A DNA stretch of 64,000 nucleotides, taken from positions 186,001 to 250,000 of the forward strand of contig NZ_JADYVX010000007.1 of the NCBI RefSeq assembly GCF_020194175.1, written 5' to 3'. The notes under the pieces are model-generated. The model had not been told where the DNA came from. It did no database searches and saw only the letters and a program-made list of their open reading frames with translations. Below, piece by piece: positions 1 to 10,602 of the stretch. Source of the DNA: Bradyrhizobium sp. BRP22 (GTDB taxonomy: Bacteria > Pseudomonadota > Alphaproteobacteria > Rhizobiales > Xanthobacteraceae). Both the position numbers and the translations under genes were made by a program. The stretch's first letter is position 1, and each line of letters opens with the position of its first letter.

Positions 1-2
1 AG

Positions 3-923
<921 letters not shown>

Positions 924-937
924 CCCCGATCCCATCG

Positions 938-967
938 TTCCGGGTTCACGCTGCGCGTGCCCCGGAA
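938..967. repeat. Palindromic hairpin between ntrC and ntrY
   Basis: The outer arms TTCCGGG (938-944) and CCCGGAA (961-967) enclose an inner stem CACGC/GCGTG with a TGC loop. It lies 15 bases after the ntrC stop. It resembles the short interspersed palindromes common in Bradyrhizobium intergenic DNA and could act as a transcript end or stabilising hairpin. There is no T-run, so an intrinsic terminator is not claimed. Confidence 0.55.
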
Positions 968-1113
968 TGACCGGATATCCGAATGGCTGTGGAATCTGAG
1001 CTCATTCTTGAGCTGGCGCCGCGGAATTGTCGCAATTCGGCAACATTGTGATATGATTGCATCAGTCCGCTCAAGTAGCGGACGTTGAGGCCTTCAGTCC
1101 ATCCTTGCCGGGA

Positions 1114-3486
1114 ATGACCAGCCCAGAGACCACGGCGCAGCCGTTCGATCCATCGCGTACCGAGAAAAGGGGACTGCCGCTTGCGAAGTGGCTGGCTCCC
1201 TTTGCGATTGCGATTGCGCTCTTGTCGGCGTTCCTGACGTTCGTGGTGCTCACGGGCCTGACCCCGATCGAGCCGACCAAGCAGGTCGTCTATTCATTTC
1301 TCGCGATCAACGCAGGTACGATCCTGCTGCTGGTCGGGATCATCATCCGCGAAATCTGGCAGGTGATTCAGGCCCGGCGCCGCGGCCGTGCGGCGGCAAG
1401 GCTTCACGTCCAGATCGTCAGCCTGTTTTCCATCATTGCGGTGCTGCCTGCGGTGGTGGTCGCGATCGTCGCCAACGTTATGCTCGACCGCGGTCTCGAC
1501 CGGCTGTTTTCGGGACCGACGCGGGTGGCGATCCAGAACTCGGTGACGATCGCCAAGGCCTACATGCAGGAGCATGCGCAGCTCATCCGCGGCGACATCC
1601 TGGCGACGGCAAATGACCTCGCCCATTCCAGGCCACTCTATGACCAGGATCGCATGACGTTCATGCAGCTCCTGACGGCGGGCGCGGCGGCGCGCAATCT
1701 GCCGGTTGTGGTGCTGCTGGACAAGGACGGCCACGTTCTCGACAGCGTGGATACCGGTATTCATCTGAACTACGCATTGCCGCCGCTCGATATTCTCAAG
1801 AACGTCAACGAGACCGAGCCGGAAATCTCGGTTTTCCCGGAAAGTTATGTCGCCTCCGTGGTCCGCCTGCGGGCCTATGATGACATGTTCCTGTACGTAG
1901 CGCGTCTGCTTGATCCGACCATCGTTGCCCAGCTCAAGCAGACCCAGGCCAGCGCTGCCGAATATGCCGCGATCGAGTCGCAGAGGCTCGGCATCCAGGT
2001 GACTTTCGCGCTGGTGTTTGCCGTGATTGCACTGACCATTCTGGTGGCGTCAGTGCTGATCGGGCTCAATTTCGCCAACTGGCTGGTGTCACCGATCCGC
2101 AGCTTGATGAGCGCTGCCAACCAGGTGTCGACGGGCGACCTCAACATCCAGGTTCCCGTCCACAAGTCGGAAGGCGATCTCGCCCAGCTTGGGCAGACCT
2201 TCAACAAGATGACGCAGGAATTGCGGACCCAGCGCGACGAGCTCGTCAATGCCAGCGAACTGATCGACAGCCGCCGCCGCTTCATCGAGGCGGTGCTGTC
2301 ATCGGCCAGCGCCGGCATCATCGGCGTCGATGCGTCCGGCAGCGTCGGCATCCTCAACCGCTCGGCGGAGAAGCTGATCGGCCATGCCGAATCCGAGACC
2401 TTGGGCCATCCGCTCTCGGACGTGCTTCCCGAGCTCGACGAGATGATGAAGACGGCACGGGAGGGCACCCAGCGCCTGGTGCAGGGCCAGATCACCATCA
2501 CCCGCGACGGCTACGAGCGCAATTTGTCGGTCCGCATCTCCGCCGAGAAGACCAGCCACTCCTGGGACAACTACATCATCACGCTCGACGACATCACCGA
2601 GCTCGTCTCGGCCCAGCGCACCTCGGCCTGGGGCGACGTCGCGCGCCGCATCGCGCACGAGATCAAGAATCCGCTGACGCCGATCCAGCTTTCGGCCGAA
2701 CGCATCCGCCGCAAATTCGGCAAGACCATCACGGAACCAAAGGATAAGTCCATCTTCGACCAATGCACCGACACCATCGTGCGCCAGGTCGACGACATCA
2801 GGCGCATGGTCGACGAATTCTCGCGCTTTGCCCGCATGCCGAAACCGGTGATGGAGGGCGAGGATGTCGCCGACACCGTGCGGCAGGCGGTGTTCCTGAT
2901 GAAGGTCGCGCACCCCGAGCTCGATATCGAGGCCGAGATCAAGCAGGACCCGATGCGGGCGCAGTTCGATCGCCGGCTGATCTCGCAGGCGCTGACCAAC
3001 ATCATCAAGAATGCGACCGAAGCGATCGAGCAGGTGCCGGCGGAAGAACTGGGCAAGGGGCGGATCGACGTCATCGCGCAGCGCGAAGGCGAGGAGATCA
3101 TCATCGACGTGATCGACAACGGCATCGGCCTGCCGAAGGTCGCGCGCGCGCGCCTGCTCGAGCCCTATGTCACGACGCGCCAGAAGGGCACCGGGCTCGG
3201 GCTCGCGATCGTCGGCCGCGTGCTCGAAGACCATGGCGGCCGCATCGAGCTCAAGGACGCCTCCGATTTCCGTCCCGGGCAGCGCGGGGCCTGGATGCGG
3301 CTTCGATTTGCCGTCTCCGGCCAGCCGCCGAAGGCCGAGACCAAGGAGCCACCTCCAACGACCGGCCCCGAGCAGCAGCCGTCAGGGCCGCCGGACGAAG
3401 AAAAAAATCCGCCGGCATCCGCGACCAGCGAGCCGGCATCCACGACCAATATCCAAACAAAAATCAAAGCCGCGACAGGCGACTGA
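1114..3486 (+). CDS. ntrY: Sensor histidine kinase NtrY
   Basis: A membrane sensor kinase of 790 residues that partners NtrX in nitrogen and envelope/redox control. Three hydrophobic segments lie in the first ~125 residues, followed by an extracytoplasmic sensor region, a fourth segment (about 290-320), HAMP, PAS, HisKA with the phospho-acceptor in AHEIKNPLTP (His515), and a HATPase with NIIKNATEAI, DNGIGLP and TGLGLAI. The C-terminal ~55 residues are a Pro/Glu/Ser-rich tail likely to be disordered. I chose the ATG at 1114; an in-frame TTG at 1057 would add 19 residues. ntrX follows 16 bases downstream, so the two are almost certainly co-transcribed. Confidence 0.93.
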   Translation: MTSPETTAQPFDPSRTEKRGLPLAKWLAPFAIAIALLSAFLTFVVLTGLTPIEPTKQVVYSFLAINAGTILLLVGIIIREIWQVIQARRRGRAAARLHVQIVSLFSIIAVLPAVVVAIVANVMLDRGLDRLFSGPTRVAIQNSVTIAKAYMQEHAQLIRGDILATANDLAHSRPLYDQDRMTFMQLLTAGAAARNLPVVVLLDKDGHVLDSVDTGIHLNYALPPLDILKNVNETEPEISVFPESYVASVVRLRAYDDMFLYVARLLDPTIVAQLKQTQASAAEYAAIESQRLGIQVTFALVFAVIALTILVASVLIGLNFANWLVSPIRSLMSAANQVSTGDLNIQVPVHKSEGDLAQLGQTFNKMTQELRTQRDELVNASELIDSRRRFIEAVLSSASAGIIGVDASGSVGILNRSAEKLIGHAESETLGHPLSDVLPELDEMMKTAREGTQRLVQGQITITRDGYERNLSVRISAEKTSHSWDNYIITLDDITELVSAQRTSAWGDVARRIAHEIKNPLTPIQLSAERIRRKFGKTITEPKDKSIFDQCTDTIVRQVDDIRRMVDEFSRFARMPKPVMEGEDVADTVRQAVFLMKVAHPELDIEAEIKQDPMRAQFDRRLISQALTNIIKNATEAIEQVPAEELGKGRIDVIAQREGEEIIIDVIDNGIGLPKVARARLLEPYVTTRQKGTGLGLAIVGRVLEDHGGRIELKDASDFRPGQRGAWMRLRFAVSGQPPKAETKEPPPTTGPEQQPSGPPDEEKNPPASATSEPASTTNIQTKIKAATGD

Positions 3487-3502
3487 CAGGCAGGTGTAAC
3501 CC

Positions 3503-4873
3503 ATGGCAAGTGACATTCTGATTGTCGACGACGAAGCAGACATTCGCGACCTCGTTGCGGGCATTCTCGAAGACGAAGGCTTTTCCACGCGGACCGCGCG
3601 CGACAGCGATTCGGCGCTGGCGGAGATCGCCAACCGCCGTCCGCATCTGGTCTTCCTGGATATCTGGCTGCAGGGCTCCAAGCTCGACGGGCTGCAGCTT
3701 CTGGAGCAGATCAAGAAGGACAATGCCGACCTGCCGGTGGTGATGATCTCCGGCCACGGCAACATCGAGACCGCGGTCGCCGCGATCAAGCGCGGCGCCT
3801 ATGACTTCATCGAAAAGCCGTTCAAGTCGGACCGGCTGATCCTGGTCGCGACCCGGGCGCTGGAGAATTCACGCCTCAAGCGTGAGGTGAAAGAACTCAA
3901 GCAACAGGCTCCAACTGCAAGCATTTTGACTGGCCGCTCGGCCTGCATGAACCAGCTCCGCCAGACCATCGAACGTGCCGCCAAGGCCAACAGCCGCATC
4001 CTGATCGTCGGGCCGGCGGGCTCCGGCAAGGAACTGGTGGCGCGCACGCTGCACCAGGCCTCGAGCCGCGCCGACGGCCCGTTCGTCGTCATCAACGCCG
4101 CCGCGATCACGCCCGAGCGGATGGAGGTCGAACTGTTCGGCGTCGAGGCCTCCAATGGCGAGCAGCCGCGCAAGCCGGGCGCGCTGGAAGAGGCCCATGG
4201 CGGCACGCTGTTCATCGACGAGATCGCCGACATGCCGCGCGAAACCCAGAACAAGATCCTGCGCGTGCTGGTCGACCAGACGTTCCAGCGCTCCGGCGGC
4301 ACCGCAAAGGTCCATGTCGACGTGCGCATCATCTCATCCACGGCACGCAACCTGGAGGAGGAGATCGCGGCCGGGCACTTCCGCGAGGATCTCTATCACC
4401 GCCTGTCGGTGGTGCCGATCCGCGTACCGCCGCTGTCCGAGCGGCGGGAGGACATCCCCGAACTGATCGACTATTTCATGGACCAGATCTCGGCGGCGAC
4501 CGGCCTGCCGAAGCGGCAGATCGGCCAGGATGCGATGGCGGTGCTGCAGTCCCATGTCTGGCCCGGCAACGTCCGCCAGCTCCGCAACAATGTCGAGCGG
4601 GTGATGATTCTGGCCGGCGGCGGCCCGGAGGCGATCATCACGGCGGACATGTTGCCGCAGGACGTCGGCTCGATGGTGCCGGCAATGCCGACCAGCAGCA
4701 ATGGCGAGCACATCATGGGGCTGCCGCTGCGCGAGGCGCGCGAGGTGTTCGAGCGAGACTATCTGATCGCCCAGATCAGCCGGTTTTCCGGCAATATCTC
4801 GCGCACCGCGGAGTTTGTCGGCATGGAGCGCTCCGCGCTCCATCGCAAACTCAAGGCGCTGGGGGTCGGCTGA
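3503..4873 (+). CDS. ntrX: Nitrogen regulation response regulator NtrX
   Basis: A 456-residue response regulator: receiver domain with VDDEAD and the phospho-acceptor Asp53 in FLDIWLQ, AAA+ domain with Walker A GPAGSGKE and Walker B TLFIDEIADMP, and a C-terminal Fis-type helix-turn-helix (GNISRTAEFVGMERSALHRK). Where NtrC has GAFTGA, this protein has ELFGVEASNGEQ. It therefore lacks the sigma-54 contact loop, as is usual for alphaproteobacterial NtrX, and probably acts at sigma-70-type promoters. It is the cognate partner of the upstream NtrY. Confidence 0.95.
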   Translation: MASDILIVDDEADIRDLVAGILEDEGFSTRTARDSDSALAEIANRRPHLVFLDIWLQGSKLDGLQLLEQIKKDNADLPVVMISGHGNIETAVAAIKRGAYDFIEKPFKSDRLILVATRALENSRLKREVKELKQQAPTASILTGRSACMNQLRQTIERAAKANSRILIVGPAGSGKELVARTLHQASSRADGPFVVINAAAITPERMEVELFGVEASNGEQPRKPGALEEAHGGTLFIDEIADMPRETQNKILRVLVDQTFQRSGGTAKVHVDVRIISSTARNLEEEIAAGHFREDLYHRLSVVPIRVPPLSERREDIPELIDYFMDQISAATGLPKRQIGQDAMAVLQSHVWPGNVRQLRNNVERVMILAGGGPEAIITADMLPQDVGSMVPAMPTSSNGEHIMGLPLREAREVFERDYLIAQISRFSGNISRTAEFVGMERSALHRKLKALGVG

Positions 4874-5134
4874 GCCATCTGGTCGCACATCCATGCAATT
4901 AACTGGGAATGATCGCTTTTTTCCCCATGCTTTTGCGGCAATTGCCGATTCTTGTTCATGGGTGGCGTGCCAACCGGCTTGCCTAATGGGCGGGCCTGCC
5001 CTCTAATCCTACCGCCGCGCCTGTCGGAGGGGGAACTCAGGACAGGCCGGCGACCGGGGAAAGGCCCCATCAGAGGGCTCCAACCGGTTCCAACATTCCA
5101 ATAAGAAGAACCACAAGACGGCGGGACAACAAAA

Positions 5135-5383
5135 ATGGCGGCAGACCGCGCTCAAAATCTACAAGACACCTTCCTAAATCATGTTCGTAAGACCAAGACG
5201 CCACTGACGATCTTTCTGGTGAATGGCGTGAAACTGCAGGGTATTGTCACATGGTTTGACAATTTCTGCCTTTTACTCCGGCGCGACGGTCATTCGCAGC
5301 TTGTCTACAAGCACGCGATCTCGACCATCATGCCGGGCGCACCGATCCAGTTGTTTGAAGGCGGCGAGGATACACAGGGTTGA
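5135..5383 (+). CDS. hfq: RNA chaperone Hfq
   Basis: Hfq of 82 residues, a typical alphaproteobacterial length. Sm1 is [19 protein letters not shown], with [16 protein letters not shown] following, and the Sm2 motif YKHAIST is present. It forms a hexameric ring that pairs small RNAs with mRNAs. It lies between ntrX and hflX, a conserved position in Rhizobiales where Hfq also feeds into nitrogen regulation. The ~260 bases before it are non-coding and presumably hold its promoter. The hflX start is 11 bases after the stop, so the two are probably co-transcribed. Confidence 0.97.
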   Translation: MAADRAQNLQDTFLNHVRKTKTPLTIFLVNGVKLQGIVTWFDNFCLLLRRDGHSQLVYKHAISTIMPGAPIQLFEGGEDTQG

Positions 5384-5394
5384 GAGTGAACTGA

Positions 5395-6777
5395 TTGGAG
5401 CCCCGTAATCGTGAAGGGGCCGCCGACCGGCCACGGTCGGCGGAGGGAGTTCAGACGGGGCGGGTGATTGTCATCGGCCCCTATATGCGCATGCGCCGCG
5501 GTGAGCCCGAGGCGCAGGCGGATGCCTATGTCCGCGACTTCGAGGCGCGGATCGAGGAAGCGGCTGGGCTTGCGCGCGCCATCGACCTCACGGTGATCGA
5601 TGCCGTGATCGCTCCCGTCAGCCAGATCAGGCCGGCGACCTATCTCGGCAAGGGCAAGGTCGAAGAGATCACTGGCCTTGTCGCCGGCCACAACATTGAG
5701 CTCGTGGTGATGGATTGCGCGCTGTCGCCGATCCAGCAGCGCAACCTTGAGAAGGCCTGGAACACCAAGGTGCTCGATCGCACCGGCCTGATCCTGGAAA
5801 TCTTCGGCCGTCGCGCCAAGACCAGCGAAGGCGCGCTGCAGGTCGAGCTTGCGCATCTCAATTACCAGCGCAGCCGGCTGGTGCGGTCATGGACCCATCT
5901 GGAGCGCCAGCGCGGCGGCTTCGGCTTCATGGGCGGCCCCGGCGAAACCCAGATCGAGGCCGACCGCCGGCTGATCAGCGAGCGCATCACCAAGCTCGAA
6001 AGCGAGCTGAAGAAGGTGCAGGCGACGCGGCGATTGCACCGCGCCGGCCGGCAGCGCGTGCCGTATCGCGTGGTGGCGCTGGTCGGCTACACCAATGCGG
6101 GCAAGTCGACGCTGTTCAACCGCCTGACCCGTGCCGATGTCCAGGCTGCCGACATGCTGTTCGCGACGCTCGATCCGACCCTGCGTGCGCTGCATCTGCC
6201 GCATGGCGGCAAGGCGATGCTGTCGGACACCGTCGGCTTCATCTCCAACCTGCCGACGCAGCTCGTCGCGGCATTCCGCGCCACGCTGGAAGAGGTGCTG
6301 GAGGCCGACCTCATTCTCCACGTCCGCGACATTTCACATGAAGACGCCGAGGCCCAGGAGCGCGACGTCGAGGCGGTGCTGCGCCAGCTCGGGATCGATC
6401 CCGATGCCGATGGCGGTCAGCGCATCATCGAAGTCTGGAACAAGATCGATCGCTTCGATCCCGAGGAGCGGGCGAATTTGCGCAACATTGCCGCCCGCCG
6501 TCCGCCGGAGCGGCCGGCCTTCCTGGTCTCGGCCTGGAGCGGGGAGGGCGTCGACGAACTGCTCGCCGCGATCGAGGATCGGCTGGCGGCCAAGCGCCTG
6601 ACGCTGGATCTGTCGATCGACGCCGCCGACGGCGCCGGCATCAGCTGGCTGCACCGCAATTCCGAGGTGCTCGACAAGAAGCTGCACGACGGCCGCTTCG
6701 ACATGACGGTCCGTATCGACGAGACCAAGCGCGATATCGTCGTCTCACGTTTCGACGCCGTGCCGCACGTTCTCTGA
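5395..6777 (+). CDS. hflX: GTPase HflX
   Basis: A 460-residue ribosome-associated GTPase that splits stalled 70S ribosomes. The N-terminal HflX domain contains TYLGKGKVEEI and the glycine-rich ERQRGGFGFMGGPGETQIE linker. The G domain has G1 GYTNAGKSTLFN, G3 LSDTVGFI and G4 WNKID. The start is a TTG at 5395 (MEPRN), chosen because it sits just after hfq and is in line with the usual length; an internal ATG would remove about 30 residues. It follows hfq closely, as in many proteobacteria. Confidence 0.95.
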   Translation: MEPRNREGAADRPRSAEGVQTGRVIVIGPYMRMRRGEPEAQADAYVRDFEARIEEAAGLARAIDLTVIDAVIAPVSQIRPATYLGKGKVEEITGLVAGHNIELVVMDCALSPIQQRNLEKAWNTKVLDRTGLILEIFGRRAKTSEGALQVELAHLNYQRSRLVRSWTHLERQRGGFGFMGGPGETQIEADRRLISERITKLESELKKVQATRRLHRAGRQRVPYRVVALVGYTNAGKSTLFNRLTRADVQAADMLFATLDPTLRALHLPHGGKAMLSDTVGFISNLPTQLVAAFRATLEEVLEADLILHVRDISHEDAEAQERDVEAVLRQLGIDPDADGGQRIIEVWNKIDRFDPEERANLRNIAARRPPERPAFLVSAWSGEGVDELLAAIEDRLAAKRLTLDLSIDAADGAGISWLHRNSEVLDKKLHDGRFDMTVRIDETKRDIVVSRFDAVPHVL

Positions 6778-6813
6778 CGTCGCCCCGGCGAAAGCGCGTA
6801 GCTACGGACTCGC

Positions 6814-6932
6814 CGTCATTGCGAGCCAACGGGTCGCGCGAACGCGCGCCCGATGACAGGCTCCGCGAAGCAATCCATGCCGCCACTTGCGGAGAGATGG
6901 ATTGCTTCGTCGCTTCGCTCCTCGCAATGACG
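6814..6932. repeat. Interspersed palindrome, family A (imperfect copy)
   Basis: The left end begins CGTCATTGCGAG and the right end finishes CTCGCAATGACG, with GCAATCCAT and ATGGATTGC inside. A near-perfect copy of the same element lies at 27915-27998. It sits between the convergent hflX and mazG genes and could form a long hairpin. This element type is typical of Bradyrhizobium intergenic regions. Confidence 0.85.
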
Positions 6933-6948
6933 GATGGATTAGCCTGGC

Positions 6949-7779
6949 TTACGCCCCATCCGCGCTACGTGCACCTTTCGCCTCGTTCCACAGCGCGTCC
7001 ATCTCCTCCAGCGACGCTTCTCCAAGCGCTCGTCCCTTCGCCTCGAGCGCTCGCTCGATATAGGCAAAGCGGCGCTCGAATTTGGCGTTGGTGCCGCGGA
7101 GCGCGGTTTCCGGATCGGCACCGACGTGCCGCGCGAGATTGACCACGGCGAACAACAGGTCGCCGGTTTCTTCCGCCAGCTCGTCGGCATCGGCGCCGTC
7201 GAGCGCGGCCTCGATCTCGTCGGCCTCTTCGCGGATTTTCTTCAGCACCGCGCGCGGATCGTTCCAGTCGAAGCCGACGGTGGAGGCCTTGCGCTGCAGC
7301 TCCATGGCGCGGGTCAAGGCAGGCTGGCCGGCCTTGACGCCGGACAGCAGTGATTTGTGCGCGACTTCTTCCGGCGGCCGGCGCGCCGCACGCTCGGCCT
7401 TCTCCTCGGCCTTGATGCGATCCCAGACTTCCTTGACATGGGCGGGGGCGAGATTGCCGTCCTTGTCGGCGAACACGTGCGGATGCCGCCGGATCATCTT
7501 CCTGGTGATCGCCTCGACGACGTCACCGAACGCAAAGGCGTTCTGCTCCTCCGCCATGCGGGCGTGGAACACGACCTGCAGCAGGAGATCGCCCAGTTCT
7601 TCCCTGAGATCGTCAAGGTCGCCGCGGGTAATGGCGTCAACCACTTCATAGGCTTCCTCGATGGTGTAGGGCGCTATCGTCGCAAAATTCTGCTCGAGAT
7701 CCCAGGGGCAGCCGGTCACCGGGGTGCGCAGCGCCGCCATGATCTCGATAAGGCGTGAAATGTCGCGGGAAGGGGTCAT
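6949..7779 (-). CDS. mazG: Nucleoside triphosphate pyrophosphohydrolase MazG
   Basis: A 276-residue MazG that hydrolyses NTPs to NMP and pyrophosphate, acting on non-canonical nucleotides and in starvation control. It has the usual tandem MazG folds. The N-terminal one has the acidic helix motif DDLREELGDLLLQVVFHA; the C-terminal one has ADELAEETGDLLFAVVNLA. LRTPVTGCPWD marks the normal N-terminus, so I chose the ATG at 7779 rather than a longer reading frame that would add a non-conserved leader. It is divergent from queC with about 127 bases between them. Confidence 0.93.
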   Translation of the reverse strand: MTPSRDISRLIEIMAALRTPVTGCPWDLEQNFATIAPYTIEEAYEVVDAITRGDLDDLREELGDLLLQVVFHARMAEEQNAFAFGDVVEAITRKMIRRHPHVFADKDGNLAPAHVKEVWDRIKAEEKAERAARRPPEEVAHKSLLSGVKAGQPALTRAMELQRKASTVGFDWNDPRAVLKKIREEADEIEAALDGADADELAEETGDLLFAVVNLARHVGADPETALRGTNAKFERRFAYIERALEAKGRALGEASLEEMDALWNEAKGARSADGA

Positions 7780-7906
7780 GCGGGCACCGGAAATCTGCTT
7801 GTCCCGCTTTATGCCGTAAGCGACGGCCGTATCCCAGCGGAACGCGGCGAAATATGCCGATTTCCACTGGTTGGCGGCCATCTCAGGCGGTGCTAAAGCG
7901 CACGCC

Positions 7907-8620
7907 ATGAGCGACAATTTCTCGTCTGAAACCGCGCTGGTGTTGTTCTCCGGCGGGCAGGATTCCACCACCTGCCTTGCCTGGTCACTCGAGCAGTTCG
8001 CGCGCGTCGAAATGCTCGGCTTTGCCTATGGCCAGCGCCACGCGATCGAGCTCGATTGCCGCGAGCGGCTGGTTGCGGGGATCAAGGCACTGCGGCCGGA
8101 CTGGGCTTCAAAGCTGGGCGAGTGTCACACGCTGGAAATCCCGACGCTGGCCGAAATCTCCGACACCGCGCTGACGCGCGACGTTGCGATCGCGATGGGC
8201 GCGGACGGCCTGCCCAATACCTTCGTGCCGGGCCGCAACCTGGTGTTCCTGACCTTCGCCGCCGCGCTGGCCTACCGGCGCGGCATCCGCCACATCGTCG
8301 GCGGCATGTGCGAGACGGACTATTCCGGCTATCCCGATTGCCGCAACGACACCATCAAGGCGCTGCAGTCGGCGCTCAGCCTCGGCATGGCCAAGGATTT
8401 CGAACTGCACACACCGCTGATGTGGCTGAGCAAGGCCGAGACCTGGAAGCTCGCCCTTGACCTCGGTGGCACCGGCCTGGTCGACCTGATCCGCGAGCAC
8501 TCCCACACCTGCTATCTCGGCGACCGCGGCGCGCCCCACGATTGGGGCTACGGCTGCGGCGAATGCCCGGCGTGCACGCTACGGGAGCGGGGATGGCGGG
8601 AGTATGTGGCCAGCCGCTAG
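7907..8620 (+). CDS. queC: 7-cyano-7-deazaguanine synthase QueC
   Basis: A 237-residue enzyme that converts 7-carboxy-7-deazaguanine to preQ0 with ATP and ammonia in the queuosine pathway. The PP-loop motif [14 protein letters not shown] is near the N-terminus. [10 protein letters not shown] and the C-terminal zinc-binding cysteines in [16 protein letters not shown] are canonical. The ATG at 7907 (MSDNFSS) gives the standard length. Other queuosine genes are not adjacent. It converges on the nitrile hydratase accessory gene, with a 4-base overlap of the two stop-codon regions. Confidence 0.95.
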   Translation: MSDNFSSETALVLFSGGQDSTTCLAWSLEQFARVEMLGFAYGQRHAIELDCRERLVAGIKALRPDWASKLGECHTLEIPTLAEISDTALTRDVAIAMGADGLPNTFVPGRNLVFLTFAAALAYRRGIRHIVGGMCETDYSGYPDCRNDTIKALQSALSLGMAKDFELHTPLMWLSKAETWKLALDLGGTGLVDLIREHSHTCYLGDRGAPHDWGYGCGECPACTLRERGWREYVASR

Positions 8621-8997
8621 CCCGCAAAGTCCTCTGGCCGCAGTTCGATCGGCTTGCCGTGCGGGGTGCGGTCGGCGGCGTGGTCCCAGGCGTTGCGGTA
8701 GCGGTGCAGGGTCTCGGTGGTGGTGACGCCTTTTTCGGCGATCAGATGTTCCAGTGTCGCGAGCCAGTGGTGGTAATAGGTCTCGCCGGTGTCAGGGTCA
8801 CCTTCTGCCTGCGCGCGCTTGATCTGGTCGGCGAGGGCTGCCGCCCATTCGCGCCACGTGAACAGGCCGCGCTCGTGCAGCGTCAGCGCCATCGCAAAGG
8901 CCTGCGCCTCCCAGGGTTCGCGGAACACCGGGCCTTCATCGTCGCGCGGGATGCTCGGCACGGCGGCCGTGGCGCGCGCGGCAGCAGCGCTATCCAT
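8617..8997 (-). CDS. Nitrile hydratase accessory protein
   Basis: A 126-residue protein of the nitrile hydratase accessory (activator-like) family. It shares the fold signature of the beta subunit N-terminus: [20 protein letters not shown] and [12 protein letters not shown] are visible, then [13 protein letters not shown]. Such proteins help insert cobalt or mature the alpha subunit. It is the last gene of the operon; its ATG shares one base with the beta subunit stop (TGATG), so translation is probably coupled. Confidence 0.88.
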   Translation of the reverse strand: MDSAAAARATAAVPSIPRDDEGPVFREPWEAQAFAMALTLHERGLFTWREWAAALADQIKRAQAEGDPDTGETYYHHWLATLEHLIAEKGVTTTETLHRYRNAWDHAADRTPHGKPIELRPEDFAG

Positions 8998-9656
8998 CAG
9001 GCCGGCTCCAGATATGGCTCGAAGGCGTCGACCGAAATCTTGACGGTCGGATCGGACTCCGGTCCCCACAATTCGGGCCCAGCGAACACCACGGTGTAGA
9101 GCCACTGCGGGTTCTCGCCGGCTTCCATTGCGGCCGAATCCGGAAACACGTGACAGCCATGGTCGCGCTCGACCACGCCGACATGGCCGCGCACATAGCG
9201 GGGCAGCCGCGTGTGGGTGAGGGGATGGATGTTCTTCGCGCGCACCTTGTCGCCCGGCTTGAACTTCGCCGGCGCCGACGCCGCGCGACCGAACTTGCCG
9301 CGCACCATCACGCGCTCGACGTCATCGAGCGCGAATTTGCCATGCTTGAGCGGCTTCGGCGGCTGCACCGCATGGCCGGCCGCGACTTCCTCTTTTGCGA
9401 TGAACCCCTTCTCCAGCAGCAACTCCTCGAGCCCGAGCAGCCACTTCTTGTAGTAGGAACTGGCAAGGTAGACGTGCGGCGGCAAGGTTTCGCGATAATA
9501 GCGCGAGGTGTCGATGTTGAAGGCACCAGCGGCGCCCATGGCGCGCACCATCGCCATCACCCGCGCTTCCCAATCTGCATGGAACATCGGCTCGTTCGGT
9601 TCGGGCTCGACCTTGCCGAACCCGTCCATGCCGCCCATGTCGTGCACGCCGTTCAT
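8997..9656 (-). CDS. nthB: Nitrile hydratase subunit beta
   Basis: A 219-residue beta subunit of nitrile hydratase, which hydrates nitriles to amides in the cytoplasm. The N-terminus [14 protein letters not shown] is diagnostic, followed by [16 protein letters not shown] and [13 protein letters not shown]. The C-terminal SH3-like half contains [14 protein letters not shown] and [14 protein letters not shown]. Its ATG overlaps the alpha stop by four bases (ATGA), so the two subunits are made in step. Confidence 0.95.
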   Translation of the reverse strand: MNGVHDMGGMDGFGKVEPEPNEPMFHADWEARVMAMVRAMGAAGAFNIDTSRYYRETLPPHVYLASSYYKKWLLGLEELLLEKGFIAKEEVAAGHAVQPPKPLKHGKFALDDVERVMVRGKFGRAASAPAKFKPGDKVRAKNIHPLTHTRLPRYVRGHVGVVERDHGCHVFPDSAAMEAGENPQWLYTVVFAGPELWGPESDPTVKISVDAFEPYLEPA

Positions 9657-10279
9657 GACGGCGCTCCCGGCTCTTTCGGAAATCCAGTGCCGATCATGGA
9701 ATCGCGCGTGACGAGGTCGGCAAGCTGCGCCTCGCTCCAGCCTTCCGTGCCTTCAGGGCGCATCGGCAGCACCAGGAAGCGTGTCTCGGCGGTCGAGTCC
9801 CAGACCCGGATTTCGGTCTCCTTCGGCAGCGTCACGCCGAAATCGGCGAGCACGCCGCGCGGGTCTTTCACTGCGCGCGAGCGATAGGGCGCGGCCTTGT
9901 ACCAGACCGGTGGCAGGCCGAGCATCTCCCAAGGGTAGCAGGAGCACAAAGTGCACACGACCATGTTGTGGCGATCAGGCGTGTTCTCGACCACGACGAG
10001 ATGATCGCCGACGCGGCTGACATGGCCGAGGGTGCCGACGGCCTTGGTGCCGTCTTCGAGCAGCGCCTTCTTGAATGCAGGATCCGTCCAGGCTTTGGCG
10101 ACGACCTGCGCGCCGTTGTGGGGGCCGATCCGGGTCTCATAGGCCTGGATGATGGCGTCCAGGGCGGCCGGCTCGACATAGCCCTTCTCGGTCAGGATCG
10201 TCTCGAGCGCGCGCACGCGCAGCTCGGTCTCGGACAGTTCCGAATGGTCGTGGTCGTGATGATGATCGTGATCGCTCAT
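9653..10279 (-). CDS. nthA: Nitrile hydratase subunit alpha, cobalt type
   Basis: The 208-residue catalytic subunit. The metal-binding claw reads [10 protein letters not shown]; Thr in CTLCSC is characteristic of cobalt enzymes, whereas iron enzymes carry CSLCSC. Two of these cysteines are normally oxidised to sulfenic and sulfinic acids. The N-terminus is His-rich ([14 protein letters not shown]), which could help hold cobalt before insertion; that is inference. I chose the ATG at 10279 because alignment to the family starts right after the His stretch. First gene of a three-gene leftward operon with beta and the accessory protein. Confidence 0.95.
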   Translation of the reverse strand: MSDHDHHHDHDHSELSETELRVRALETILTEKGYVEPAALDAIIQAYETRIGPHNGAQVVAKAWTDPAFKKALLEDGTKAVGTLGHVSRVGDHLVVVENTPDRHNMVVCTLCSCYPWEMLGLPPVWYKAAPYRSRAVKDPRGVLADFGVTLPKETEIRVWDSTAETRFLVLPMRPEGTEGWSEAQLADLVTRDSMIGTGFPKEPGAPS

Positions 10280-10336
10280 GGCGGTGAAGATAGGCGAAGA
10301 AGCCGGGGTATGTCGAGGCATAGAGACAGCCTGTTT

Positions 10337-10411
10337 GAGCATGATCTCCGCGCAAACGCTTTGCGTTTGTCGCGAGGGAAAACCGGTTTCCACTTTTCCG
10401 GATCATGCTCT
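10337..10411. repeat. Interspersed palindrome, family B
   Basis: The terminal inverted repeats GAGCATGATC and GATCATGCTC enclose an inner stem around CAAACGCTTTGCGTTTG. It lies between the divergent nitrile hydratase operon and the enoyl-CoA hydratase remnant. It is a Bradyrhizobium-type repeat with no coding content. Confidence 0.75.
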
Positions 10412-10441
10412 AGCATTTTCGGCCATGACAGGGAGGCAATC

Positions 10442-10585
10442 GTGGCGGAATACGTAAAAATCGAAAAAGGCCTGGGTCCGGAAGGCCGCATCGCGGTCGT
10501 GCGCTTCGACCGCGGGGACGGAATCAACGCGCTGTCGCCGGAGGCGCTTCGCCAGCTCACCGACGCCGGAAGCCGCGGTTCAAGG
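10442..10585 (+). pseudogene. Enoyl-CoA hydratase N-terminal remnant
   Basis: From a GTG at 10442 the reading frame gives MAEYVKIEKGLGPEGRIAVV, then RFDRGDGINALSPEALRQL. This matches the beginning of a crotonase-fold enoyl-CoA hydratase, including the usual NALS-type segment. After about 43 residues the similarity stops at TDAG and the frame runs into the antisense of the next gene. The oxyanion-hole and catalytic parts are absent, so this is a 3'-deleted remnant. The boundary near 10585 is approximate. Confidence 0.7.
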
Positions 10586-10602
10586 GACGATAGTGCCTGC
10601 CG

